Assembly (NCBI GenBank): GCA_021463505.1
Contig: JAJTYR010000001.1
Location: forward strand, 1 to 64,000
From: Burkholderiaceae bacterium
Lineage (GTDB): Bacteria; Pseudomonadota; Gammaproteobacteria; Burkholderiales; Burkholderiaceae_E
Reading direction: 5' to 3'
DNA length: 64,000 nt
A model generated the notes under the pieces. The model did no database searches and was not told where the DNA came from. It saw only the letters and a list, made by a program, of their open reading frames with translations. This document shows positions 9,204-17,262 of the stretch, piece by piece; the first letter of the stretch is position 1, and every line of letters starts with the position of its first letter. A program made the position numbers and the translations under genes.

Positions 9204-10241
9204 ATGAAGCTGCTGGTTACCGGAGTCGAAGGTTATATCGGATGCCTGCTGGCGCCGATGCTGCAGGCGCGCGGGCACGACGTGGTCGGGCTCGACACGG
9301 GGTATTACCGCGACGGCTGGCTGTTCAGCGACCGCGCGCTGGTTCCCGGCTTTCCGCGCTTCATCAACCGCGACATCCGCGAGATCGGCGCGGACGAGCT
9401 GCGCGGCATCGACGCCGTCGTGCACCTGGCCGAACTGTCGAACGATCCGCTCGGCGAGAACAAGCCCGAACTGACGTTCCAGATCAACCACCAGGCGTCG
9501 GTGCGCCTGGCCGAACTGGCGAAGGCGGCCGGCGCGAAACGCTTCGTCTACACCTCGTCGTGCAGCGTCTACGGCTTCGCCGAGGGCGCGGAGCCGATGA
9601 CCGAGGCCTCGCCCACCAACCCGCAGACTGCGTACGCGAAGTGCAAGACGCTGGTCGAGCGCGACGTCGCGGCGCTGGCCTCGCCGTCGTTTTCGCCGAG
9701 CTTCCTGCGCAACGCGACGGCCTACGGCGCGTCGCCGCGGATGCGCTTCGACATCGTGCTGAACAACCTGTCGGGGCTGGCTGCGACCACCGGCAAGATC
9801 GTCATGACCAGCGACGGTACGCCGTGGCGGCCGCTGGTTCACGTGCTCGACATCTGCGAGGCGATCGTCTGCACGCTCGAGGCGCCGCAGGATGCGATCC
9901 ACAACGAAATCTTCAACGTCGGCCACGATGCCGACAACTTCCAGGTTCGCGAGATCGCGCAGATCGTGGCGGATGTCTTTCCGGGTTGCGAGCTGAGCTT
10001 CGGGCAGTCGGGCGGCGACAACCGCAGTTATCGCGTCAGCTTCACGAAGATCCACGACCGGCTGCCGGGTTTCCGCTGTTCCTGGGATGCGCGCAAGGGT
10101 GCACGGCAGCTGCACGACATCTTCGGGCGCATCGGGATCGACCGCACGACCTTCGAGGCCAGGCCGTTCACGCGGCTCAAGCAGCTGAAGTACCTGAGCG
10201 CAACCGGCCAGATCGACGACAGGTTCTTCTGGAAATACTGA
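9204..10241 (+). CDS. NAD-dependent epimerase/dehydratase (extended SDR) of nucleotide-sugar cluster
   Basis: A 345-residue extended short-chain dehydrogenase. The NAD-binding motif GVEGYIG lies at residues 7-13; VVHLAELSNDPLGENKPELT follows, then the catalytic Ser/Tyr/Lys (YTSSCSVYG and TAYAKCK). FLRNATAYGASPRMRFDIVL and SDGTPWRPLVHVLDI mark a subfamily I associate with cytidylyltransferase and C-methyltransferase genes in branched-sugar clusters. A strong aagga site lies 11 bases before the ATG. It could act as the missing 4,6-dehydratase or as a 4-keto reductase/epimerase; sequence alone does not decide. It converges on the next SDR gene with only 20 bases between stop codons. Confidence 0.88.
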   Translation: MKLLVTGVEGYIGCLLAPMLQARGHDVVGLDTGYYRDGWLFSDRALVPGFPRFINRDIREIGADELRGIDAVVHLAELSNDPLGENKPELTFQINHQASVRLAELAKAAGAKRFVYTSSCSVYGFAEGAEPMTEASPTNPQTAYAKCKTLVERDVAALASPSFSPSFLRNATAYGASPRMRFDIVLNNLSGLAATTGKIVMTSDGTPWRPLVHVLDICEAIVCTLEAPQDAIHNEIFNVGHDADNFQVREIAQIVADVFPGCELSFGQSGGDNRSYRVSFTKIHDRLPGFRCSWDARKGARQLHDIFGRIGIDRTTFEARPFTRLKQLKYLSATGQIDDRFFWKY

Positions 10242-10261
10242 GCGCCGCGGGGCGCACCCGT

Positions 10262-11014
10262 TCAGCGCTTTTTCATGGGCCGGATGTGCAGTTCCGTCAC
10301 TTCGGCGCTTTGCGGCAGCTGCAGCGACGCGATCACCATGCGGGCGACGTCGTCGGGCTGCATCAGCACGTCTTCGCGATACTCGAGCCCGGCATTGCGG
10401 TGCAGCGCCTGTTGCCTGGCGCCCGCGGTGCTGCCGGGTAACACCGTGAGCACGCGCACGCCGTCCCGGTTGACCTCGTCGCGGATCGATTCGCCGAGCG
10501 AGCGCGTGGCGGCCTGCAGCGCGGCATACTGCCCCACCCCGGCACGGCCGTGCAGCGCCGCACTCGAGCAGATCAGCACGATCTGGCCGCGGCGCGCGAC
10601 GAGTCCGGGCAATGCGGCCTGGACCAGCGCATAGGGCGCACGCAGGTTGGCGGCGTACTGTTCGTCGAATTGCGCGAGCGTTGCCGCGGCGGTCGTTCCG
10701 GTGTGCATCGTGCCGGAGCTCAGCACGAGCAGATCGAGCTCTCTCGCATGACCGTGCTGCGCCAGCGATTGCAGGCCGGTGTCGGAGGCGAGGTCGCAGG
10801 CGAACGGCAGATAGCGCTGTGGCGCGGGCATGCGTGCGCGCGACGCCTGCAACCCGTCCGCCGAGCGGGCGAGCCCCACGACCGTCATGCCGGCCTCGAG
10901 GAGCCGGCTCGCGATGGCTTCGCCTATACCGCGGCTCGCCCCGGCGACCAGCGCGCGCTTGCCTTGCAGAGGTGTGTCGGCCGACGAGACCGGCGTGCTC
11001 GCTCCCTGGCTCAT
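10262..11014 (-). CDS. Classical short-chain dehydrogenase/reductase
   Basis: A 250-residue classical SDR. The cofactor loop GASRGIGEAIA is at about residues 25-35, the conserved LVLSSGT (equivalent to NNAG) at about 100, and the catalytic triad is visible as Ser in ICSSAALHG, Tyr in GQYAALQAA and a position normally held by Lys. In that YxxxK motif the residue four after Tyr is Gln (Y-A-A-L-Q), not Lys, so catalysis may be impaired or differ. It lies 17 bases after the methyltransferase stop on the same strand and probably reduces a keto-sugar or a related intermediate. Substrate is unknown. Confidence 0.85.
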   Translation of the reverse strand: MSQGASTPVSSADTPLQGKRALVAGASRGIGEAIASRLLEAGMTVVGLARSADGLQASRARMPAPQRYLPFACDLASDTGLQSLAQHGHARELDLLVLSSGTMHTGTTAAATLAQFDEQYAANLRAPYALVQAALPGLVARRGQIVLICSSAALHGRAGVGQYAALQAATRSLGESIRDEVNRDGVRVLTVLPGSTAGARQQALHRNAGLEYREDVLMQPDDVARMVIASLQLPQSAEVTELHIRPMKKR

Positions 11015-11031
11015 CCGGCGGCCTCCGCGGC

Positions 11032-12321
11032 TCAGTCGATCACTTCGACCTCGGGGATCAGCACCAGGAAGCGGCCTCCCCACTCGCGGATTCCGGCCAT
11101 CTGCGCGACGATCTCGTCGCGCAGGTTCCACGGCAGGATCAGCAGGTAGTCGGGCCGCGTCTCGAAGATCTTCGCCGGGTCGTGGATCGGGATCTGGGTG
11201 CCCGGCAGCGTCATCCCCTGCTTGTGCGGGTTGCGGTCGACGGTGTAGTCGATGAAATCGTTGCGCACGCCCGCGTAGTTGAGCAGCGTGTTGCCCTTGG
11301 CCGGGGCGCCATAGGCGGCGATCGACTTGCCGGCCGTTTTGGCGTCGATCAGGAACCGGAGCAACTGGCGCTTCATCCGCTTGACGCGCTCGCCGAACGC
11401 CAGATAGGCGTCGACCCCGGTGAGACCCGCCTGTCGCTCGACGTCGAGCAGCGCCGGCACGCGGGTCGACACCGGCTGGATGCCGGTGCCCTGCGGCTGC
11501 GCGTAGACGCGCAGCGAACCGCCGTGCGTCGGCAGTTCCTCGACGTCGAACACCTGCAGTCCGTGGTGCGCGAGGATCTGGCGGAAAGTGGACAGCGAGT
11601 GGTAGCAGAAGTGCTCGTGGTAGACCGTGTCGAACTGGTTGTGCCGGATCAGGTTGAGCACGTGGTGGAACTCGAAGGTCACCACGCCGGTCGGAGTGAG
11701 CAGGATGCGGAAGCCCTCGACGAAGTCGTTGAGGTCCGGCACGTGCGCGACGACGTTGTTCGCGACCATCAGGTCGGCCCGATAGCCCCGGGCCTTCAGG
11801 TCGTTCGCGGTGCGCGCGCCGAAGAACTCGACGGCCACCTCGATGCCCTGTGCGCGCGCCGCTTCGGCACAGTTGCCGGCCGGCTCGATGCCGAGCACCT
11901 TGATGCCCCTGGGCAGGAACCAGCGCAGCAGATAGCCGTCGTTGCACGCCACTTCGACCACCCGGCTCTGCGGGCCCAGTCCGAAGCGCGTGGAGACGCT
12001 CTCGACATAGCGGCGTGCATGGTCGAGCCAGGACTCGGAGTACGACGAGAAGTACGCGTAGTCGGTGCCGAAGATCTGCTCGGGCGTTTCGAACTCCTCG
12101 AGCTGGACCAGCAGGCACTGGTCGCAGACCCAGGCACGCAGCGGGTAGAACGGTTCCATCCGGTCCTGCTCGGACGCGGAGCGATAGGCGTTGGCCATCG
12201 GCGACATGCCGAGGTCGACGAAGACGTGCTGCAGGCCCGCGTTGCAGAACCGGCAATGCGGGCGGTGCGCGACCGTGGAAGACGAAGCCTGCAGCATTCC
12301 GGTGTTGTGCATTTTTCCCAT
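11032..12321 (-). CDS. Nucleotide-sugar C-methyltransferase (TylC3/TcaB9-like)
   Basis: A 429-residue SAM-dependent methyltransferase of the three-domain sugar C-methyltransferase type. The N-terminal zinc site uses HCRFC (near residue 23) and VCDQC (near 66). The SAM domain has VVEVACNDGYLL and the C-terminal Rossmann-like domain has AAYGAPAKGNTLLNY. The active-site segment VYHEHFCYHSL contains the Tyr-x-Glu-His residues used by TcaB9-type 3-C-methyltransferases, and EFHHVLNL may supply the further histidine. HGGSLRVYA is also conserved. It predicts addition of a methyl branch to C3 of a 4-keto sugar. It and the SDR form a leftward pair facing the rfbF run. Confidence 0.92.
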   Translation of the reverse strand: MGKMHNTGMLQASSSTVAHRPHCRFCNAGLQHVFVDLGMSPMANAYRSASEQDRMEPFYPLRAWVCDQCLLVQLEEFETPEQIFGTDYAYFSSYSESWLDHARRYVESVSTRFGLGPQSRVVEVACNDGYLLRWFLPRGIKVLGIEPAGNCAEAARAQGIEVAVEFFGARTANDLKARGYRADLMVANNVVAHVPDLNDFVEGFRILLTPTGVVTFEFHHVLNLIRHNQFDTVYHEHFCYHSLSTFRQILAHHGLQVFDVEELPTHGGSLRVYAQPQGTGIQPVSTRVPALLDVERQAGLTGVDAYLAFGERVKRMKRQLLRFLIDAKTAGKSIAAYGAPAKGNTLLNYAGVRNDFIDYTVDRNPHKQGMTLPGTQIPIHDPAKIFETRPDYLLILPWNLRDEIVAQMAGIREWGGRFLVLIPEVEVID

Positions 12322-12406
12322 GATTCCTGGCGGTGTCAGAGCGGCGCCCGGCGCCTTGTGGACCCGGACATCTTGCAGCAGGGCGTCGCCTTCGGGAGTG
12401 ACAATT

Positions 12407-12437
12407 TTGGCACGCCCCGGTCGGTATCATCTATATT
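12407..12437 (+). promoter_or_regulatory. Putative promoter of the alpha-hydroxyacid dehydrogenase gene
   Basis: The 156-base divergent gap between the methyltransferase and the dehydrogenase contains ttggca at 12407 and two AT-rich candidate -10 boxes, tatcat at 12425 and tatatt at 12432. The ttggca/tatatt pair has a 19-base spacer, slightly long. The patch is conspicuous against GC-rich flanks and lies 40-50 bases before the ATG. Confidence 0.4.
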
Positions 12438-12477
12438 GCGCGTCGGATTCCCGACGCCAGACGCTGCGAGCGCCACC

Positions 12478-13623
12478 ATGCCCGTGATCACCTGCATCGA
12501 AGACCTGCGCCTGCTCGCGAAGCGGCGCGTGCCGAAGATGTTCTACGAGTACGCTGATTCGGGTGCCTGGACCGAAAGCACGTACCGGGCCAACGAGAGC
12601 GATTTCGCGCCGATCCGGCTGCGCCAGCGGGTCGCGGTCGACATCGACAATCGCTCGCTGGTGAGCACGATGGTCGGCCAGCCGGTGTCGATGCCGATCG
12701 CGCTCGCGCCGGTGGGCCTGACCGGCATGCAGCACGCCGACGGCGAGATCCTCGCCGCGCGCGCGGCCGCGAAGGCCGGTGTGCCGTTCACGCTGTCGAC
12801 GATGAGCATCTGCTCGATCGAGGACGTGGCCGGGAACACCGACGCCCCGTTCTGGTTCCAGCTGTACGTGATGCGCGACCGCGACTTCATCGTGCGGCTC
12901 ATCGAGCGGGCGCGCGCGGCGCAGTGTCCGGCGCTGGTACTCACGCTCGATCTGCAGGTGATGGGCCAGCGGCACAAGGACATCCGCAACGGCCTGTCGG
13001 CGCCGCCCAGGCCCACGCTTGCCAACCTGTTGAACATGGCGACCAAACCGCGCTGGTGCCTGGGCATGCTGCGCACGCAGCGGCGCACGTTTCGCAACAT
13101 CGCAGGTCACGCGAAGGGCGTCGACGACCTGAGTTCGCTGTCGTCCTGGACCAACCAGCAGTTCGATCCGACCCTCGACTGGGACGACGTGAAGTGGGTG
13201 CGCGACCAGTGGAAGGGCAAGCTGATCCTCAAGGGCATTCTCGACGTCGACGACGTCGAGCCGGCGATCGCCAGCGGCGCCGACGCGATGATCGTCTCGA
13301 ACCACGGCGGGCGTCAGCTCGACGGCGCGCTGTCGGCAATTCGCGCGCTGCCGGCGATCGTCGAGGCGGTGCGCGGGCGCATGGAAGTGCATCTGGACAG
13401 CGGCGTGCGCTCGGGGCAGGACGTGATCAAGGCGCTCGCGCTCGGCGCGCGCGCGGTGCACGTCGGGCGGGCCTTCGTCTACGGCCTGGGCGCGATGGGC
13501 GAGGCCGGCGTGACGACGGCGCTCGCCATCCTGCGCAAGGAACTCGACATCACGATGGGCTTTTGCGGACTGCGCGACGTGAAGAAGGTCGACCGGAACA
13601 TCCTGGTGCCGGGGACGTACTGA
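12478..13623 (+). CDS. FMN-dependent alpha-hydroxyacid dehydrogenase (LldD family)
   Basis: A 381-residue flavoenzyme oxidising a 2-hydroxyacid such as L-lactate, usually peripherally membrane-bound and feeding the quinone pool. Family landmarks in order are FYEYADSGAWTE, ALAPVGLTGMQHADGE, TLSTMSICSIEDVA, FWFQLYVMRDRDF, LVLTLDLQVMGQRHKDIRNG, KGILDVDDVEPAI, IVSNHGGRQLDGA with the catalytic His/Arg, VHLDSGVRSGQDVIKALALG and GRAFVYGLGAMGE. Length is normal for LldD. The ATG at 12478 is the first start giving the family N-terminus (VITCIEDLRLLAKRRVPKMF). It has no clear operon partner: its stop faces the hydrogenase-like operon's stop. Lactate is the likeliest substrate, but mandelate or glycolate relatives look similar. 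Confidence 0.88.
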   Translation: MPVITCIEDLRLLAKRRVPKMFYEYADSGAWTESTYRANESDFAPIRLRQRVAVDIDNRSLVSTMVGQPVSMPIALAPVGLTGMQHADGEILAARAAAKAGVPFTLSTMSICSIEDVAGNTDAPFWFQLYVMRDRDFIVRLIERARAAQCPALVLTLDLQVMGQRHKDIRNGLSAPPRPTLANLLNMATKPRWCLGMLRTQRRTFRNIAGHAKGVDDLSSLSSWTNQQFDPTLDWDDVKWVRDQWKGKLILKGILDVDDVEPAIASGADAMIVSNHGGRQLDGALSAIRALPAIVEAVRGRMEVHLDSGVRSGQDVIKALALGARAVHVGRAFVYGLGAMGEAGVTTALAILRKELDITMGFCGLRDVKKVDRNILVPGTY

Positions 13624-13659
13624 GAGGGACGCACTGAGGGGCGCACTGAGGGACGCACC
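13624..13659. repeat. Three 12-bp tandem repeats between convergent genes
   Basis: Starting directly after the LldD-family stop codon are gagggacgcact, gaggggcgcact and gagggacgcacc, three head-to-tail units with one or two mismatches. They occupy almost all of the 39-base gap to the convergent NuoB-like stop. No hairpin or T-tract accompanies them. Confidence 0.8.
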
Positions 13660-13662
13660 GCG

Positions 13663-14187
13663 TCACGGACGCCCGGCCTGCCCGCGGCGCACTGCGGCGA
13701 GAATGCCGCGCAGGATCTCGATCGGCGGCGGCGGGCAACCGGGCACCTCGACGTCGACCGGAATCACGTTCGAGACACGGCCCAGGCTCGCATAGCTCTC
13801 GCCGAAGATCCCGCCGCTGCAGCCGCAGTCGCCGACCGCGACCACCAGCCGCGGCTCGGGGGTGGCCTCCCAGGTGCGCCGCAGCGCGAGCGCCATGTGG
13901 CGCGACACCGGTCCGGTGACCAGCAGCATGTCGGCGTGTCGCGGGCTGGCGACGAACCTGATCCCCAGTCCTTCGACGTTGTAACAGGGGTTGCCCAGCG
14001 CGTGCATCTCGAGCTCGCAGCCGTTGCACGAACCGGCGTCGACGGCGCGGATCGCGAGCGCCTGGCCGAGCACCTGGAGGATCTCGTGCTGGATGCGTTC
14101 CGTCTCGACGCGCGGCGCATCGGACGGGTGCGGCGCCGGCTCGGTGCGGATGCCCGCGCGAACGATCTGCCTGGCGATTCTCCACAT
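13663..14187 (-). CDS. NuoB/HyfI-like [4Fe-4S] small subunit of hydrogenase-related complex
   Basis: A 174-residue member of the NuoB/HyfI/EchC family. The cluster N2-type cysteines are present: DAGSCNGCELEMHAL (two Cys near residues 54-57), VVAVGDCGCSGG (near 118-121) and VPGCPPPPIEIL (near 150). It would carry electrons at the interface with the large subunit in the peripheral arm. It is the last gene of a six-subunit leftward operon, starting one base after the large-subunit stop. No 8Fe ferredoxin subunit (HyfA/HyfH/NuoI type) is encoded in the operon, so the electron donor to this cluster is not evident. Confidence 0.92.
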   Translation of the reverse strand: MWRIARQIVRAGIRTEPAPHPSDAPRVETERIQHEILQVLGQALAIRAVDAGSCNGCELEMHALGNPCYNVEGLGIRFVASPRHADMLLVTGPVSRHMALALRRTWEATPEPRLVVAVGDCGCSGGIFGESYASLGRVSNVIPVDVEVPGCPPPPIEILRGILAAVRRGQAGRP

Positions 14188-14188
14188 G

Positions 14189-15802
14189 TCAGAGATCGTG
14201 TCCCGAATAGGCGAGGTTGAACGACTTGTTGATCAGCGGGAAGTCGGGAACGATGTTGCCGATCACCGCATGCTCGATCACCGGCCAGTTCTGCCAGGAC
14301 GGATCGTGGCAGTGACAGCGGCGGATCGCGCCGCCCGCGTCGAGTTCCAGCGCGACGAACGACTCGCCGCGCCAGCCCTCGATCCAGCCGGCGCCGAACG
14401 CTTCGCGCGCCGGCAGCGCGAGTGCGGCGCGCTGAGCGCCCGCGGGCAAGGCGGCGCACAACTCGCGCACCAGGCGCAGCGACTCGAGCGCTTCGTCGAA
14501 GCGCACGGCAACGCGCGCGGCGACGTCGCCCCCGGTTCGCGCGGCCATGGCCACCTTCAGCCGGTCGTACGGCGGCCACGGATGATCGCAGCGCAGGTCG
14601 GCGGCCTGCCCGCTGGCGCGCCCGGCCAGGCCGGTCAGGCCGAGTTGCGCGGCGAGTTGCGGCGTGACACGGCCGGTGCCCATGAAACGGTCCTGCAGGC
14701 CGGCGTGCTCGTCGTAGATCGCGCGCAGCACGAGCACTTCGCGCTCGATCGCGTCGCACTGCGCGCGCATCCGGTCGAGCAGTGTGGGCGCCGGATCGGC
14801 CGCCACCCCGCCGGGCACCACGCAGTCCATCATGAAGCGGTGGCCGAAGGCGTCGGCTGACAGGCGCTGCCAGTCCTCGCGCAGCCGGGAGAACTGGGCC
14901 AGCCCGAACGCGAGGCCGGCGTCGTTGCCGAGCGCGCCGAGATCGCCGAGATGATTGGCAATGCGCTCGCGCTCGAGCATCAGTGCGCGCAGCCACTGGG
15001 CGCGCTCGGGCACCTGGCAGCCGGCGGCGGACTCGAGCGCCATGCAGTACGCCCAGGCGAAGGCCACCGTCGAGTCGCCCGACACCCGTCCGGCGAGCCG
15101 GTGGGCTTCGAGCGCCGGCAACCCGGTGAAGCGCCGCTCGATGCCCTTGTGCACGTAGCCGAGGCGCTCCTCGAGCCGCAGCACTTTCTCGCCGACCGCC
15201 GAGAAGCGGAAGTGCCCGGGCTCGATGATCCCGGCGTGCACCGGACCGACCGCAATTTCGTGCACACCGTCGCCCTCGACGCGCACGAACGGATAGTCGG
15301 CGGGCAGTGCATCGTGCTGCGAGCCGGGTGCGGGTATCGGCTCGCCGTTTTCCCGGGCGAGCGGCTGCGACCCGGCTGGCCACAGACCGTGATCCAGCCA
15401 GGCGCGGGTGTCGCGGGCACCGCGGACGTCGATGCCCAGCAGGTCGGTGATCGCGCGCTGCATGCGCACGGCCGCCGGAAAGATCTCGCCCAGATCGGGG
15501 AACGCCGGCGACCCGGCGTCGAGCGCGAGATCGAGCCAGGCGAGCCCCTCGCGCACGGCATAGGCCACGCAGACCGCGAAACCGCCGGTGTCGGGCGCGA
15601 TGCCACCGACTCCGCCCGCGGCGTCGCCGCGCGCCTGTGACGTGGAGCGGCGATCGCTGCCCCACAGCGCGACCAGACGACCTCCGGCAGCCGCCACCGC
15701 CAGTGCCGCAGGCTGCCAGGCCTCGGGCGCGATGCACGCGCGCCAGATCGGCAGCGGCGCCGCCAACCGCTCGAACGCGGGTTCGAGTCCGCTCGGCTTC
15801 AT
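14189..15802 (-). CDS. HyfG/NuoCD-like large subunit lacking the [NiFe] cysteines
   Basis: A 537-residue fusion of a NuoC-like N-terminal domain (FPDLGEIFPAAVRMQRAITD near 100-125) and a NuoD/HyfG-like domain (GPVHAGIIEPGHFRF, LRLEERLGYVHKGIERR). At the first metal site, where hydrogenases have R-x-C-G-x-C, it reads RVSGDS, both cysteines being serine. At the C-terminal site (D-P-C-x-x-C) it reads SFNLAYSGHDL, with Ala and Gly. So it cannot hold a NiFe centre by the known ligands, like NuoD and the energy-converting hydrogenase-related (Ehr) group. DPSWQNWPVIEHA and GNIVPDFPLINKS are typical of that group. It should be a catalytic-arm subunit working with quinone or an unknown acceptor. Confidence 0.9.
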   Translation of the reverse strand: MKPSGLEPAFERLAAPLPIWRACIAPEAWQPAALAVAAAGGRLVALWGSDRRSTSQARGDAAGGVGGIAPDTGGFAVCVAYAVREGLAWLDLALDAGSPAFPDLGEIFPAAVRMQRAITDLLGIDVRGARDTRAWLDHGLWPAGSQPLARENGEPIPAPGSQHDALPADYPFVRVEGDGVHEIAVGPVHAGIIEPGHFRFSAVGEKVLRLEERLGYVHKGIERRFTGLPALEAHRLAGRVSGDSTVAFAWAYCMALESAAGCQVPERAQWLRALMLERERIANHLGDLGALGNDAGLAFGLAQFSRLREDWQRLSADAFGHRFMMDCVVPGGVAADPAPTLLDRMRAQCDAIEREVLVLRAIYDEHAGLQDRFMGTGRVTPQLAAQLGLTGLAGRASGQAADLRCDHPWPPYDRLKVAMAARTGGDVAARVAVRFDEALESLRLVRELCAALPAGAQRAALALPAREAFGAGWIEGWRGESFVALELDAGGAIRRCHCHDPSWQNWPVIEHAVIGNIVPDFPLINKSFNLAYSGHDL

Positions 15803-15806
15803 CGTC

Positions 15807-17243
15807 TCAGCCCCCGATCATCCGCGCCGCCTCGCGGTACCAGGCGTCGAGATACGGCGGCACGTAGAGCCCGAGCAGCAGGCCAAGCGCCAGGTGCACG
15901 AACACCGGTATCAGTGCCGGGGCGTGGCCGAGCCGTTTCAGCGTCGTGTCGCCGAACACCATCGGCTGCACGCGCGCGAACACCGACGCGAAGGCGACGC
16001 CCAGCGCCACCAGCAGGAACGGAGTCGCCCAGGGCTGCTCGCGCATCGCGGTGGTGATGATCAGGAACTCGCTGGCGAACACGCCGAACGGCGGCATGCC
16101 GAGAATCGCCAGCGAGCCCAGCATCATTCCCCAGCCGATCGTCGGGCTGACGCGGACCAGCCCGCGGATGTCGTCCATCCACTGGGTGCCCGCCTTCTGC
16201 GTTGCGTGGCCGACCGTGAAGAAGATCGCCGACTTGACCAGCGAGTGCACCGTCATGTGCAACAGGCCCGCGAAGTTGGCAATCGGGCCGCCCAGACCGA
16301 ACGCGAAGGTCATCAGCCCCATGTGCTCGATCGACGAATAGGCGAACATCCGCTTGACGTCGCGCTGGCGGATCAGCAGGAACGCGGCGGCGACCACCGA
16401 CACCAGCCCGAAGCCGATCATCATTCGCCCCGCCAATGGGGTGCCGAGCGCGCCGTCGGTGAGCACCTTGCAGCGCAGGATCGCGTACAGCGCGACATTC
16501 AGCAGCAGCCCGGAGAGCACCGCCGAGACCGGTGTGGGCCCTTCCGCGTGCGCGTCGGGCAGCCAGTTGTGAAGCGGTACCAGGCCGACCTTGGTGCCGT
16601 AGCCGATGAACAGGAACGCGAAGGCCAGCGTGATGATGTTCGGGTCGAGCCGCGCCTTCGCCGCGTCGAGGCTGGTCCACAGCAGGGCGCCGCCCTCGGC
16701 GCCGATCACTTTCTCCGCGGCCATGTAGAGCAGCACGGTGCCGAACAGTGCCTGCGCGATGCCCACTCCGCAGAGAATGAAGTACTTCCAGGCGGCCTCG
16801 AGGCTGGCCGCGGTGCGGTAGACGCTCACCAGCAGCACGGTGGTGAGCGTCGCGGCTTCCATCGCCACCCACAGGATGCCCATGTTGTTGGTGACCAGCG
16901 CCAGCAGCATCGTGAAGCTGAACAACTGGTACATGCTGTGGTACAGGCGCAGCCGCGGGCGCGTCATCCGGCCGCGATCGCGCTCGACGCGCATGTACGG
17001 CCCCGAGAAGATCGCCGTGGTCAGGCCGACGAAGGCGGTGAGCGTCACCAGGAACACGTTCAGCGCATCGATGAAGAACTCGCGCTGCCAGACGAAGCGC
17101 GGGCCGTCGGCGATCACCTGCGCGGTGAGCGCGCAGGCGGCGACGAAGGTGCCGGCGCTGAACACGACGTTCAACGCCATGGCCTTGTCGCGGTGGCCCC
17201 ACAGCGCCAGCACCGCGCCGCCGGCCAGCGGAATTCCCAGCAC
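15807..17243 (-). CDS. hyfF: HyfF-like proton-pumping membrane subunit (NuoL/M/N family)
   Basis: A protein of about 478 residues with roughly 13-14 hydrophobic helices. Antiporter-family residues are visible: WVAMEAATLTTVLLVS with the helix-5 glutamate, YGTKVGLVPLHNWLPDAHAEGPTPVSAVLSGLLLN with the helix-7 lysine and conserved His/Pro, and FAYSSIEHMGLMTFAF. It would translocate protons or sodium in the membrane arm. The start is unclear: GTG at 17243 is listed, but an ideal aaggagg lies six bases before an in-frame CTG at 17261, which would add six hydrophobic-compatible residues. The hyfE stop lies one base before that CTG, so translation is probably coupled. Confidence 0.88.
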   Translation of the reverse strand: MLGIPLAGGAVLALWGHRDKAMALNVVFSAGTFVAACALTAQVIADGPRFVWQREFFIDALNVFLVTLTAFVGLTTAIFSGPYMRVERDRGRMTRPRLRLYHSMYQLFSFTMLLALVTNNMGILWVAMEAATLTTVLLVSVYRTAASLEAAWKYFILCGVGIAQALFGTVLLYMAAEKVIGAEGGALLWTSLDAAKARLDPNIITLAFAFLFIGYGTKVGLVPLHNWLPDAHAEGPTPVSAVLSGLLLNVALYAILRCKVLTDGALGTPLAGRMMIGFGLVSVVAAAFLLIRQRDVKRMFAYSSIEHMGLMTFAFGLGGPIANFAGLLHMTVHSLVKSAIFFTVGHATQKAGTQWMDDIRGLVRVSPTIGWGMMLGSLAILGMPPFGVFASEFLIITTAMREQPWATPFLLVALGVAFASVFARVQPMVFGDTTLKRLGHAPALIPVFVHLALGLLLGLYVPPYLDAWYREAARMIGG

Positions 17244-17262
17244 GAAGAGCAGCGCTTCCAGG

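Noticed and set aside
10242-10261. Bidirectional intrinsic terminator between the convergent SDR genes
   Set aside because: gcgcc-gcgg-ggcgc gives only a 5-bp stem and there is no adjoining T-tract in the gap.
10612-12477. Open frame extending the LldD-family gene about 620 codons upstream
   Set aside because: It overlaps the methyltransferase and SDR genes on the opposite strand, is His/Arg-rich low-complexity sequence, and family similarity starts exactly at 12478.
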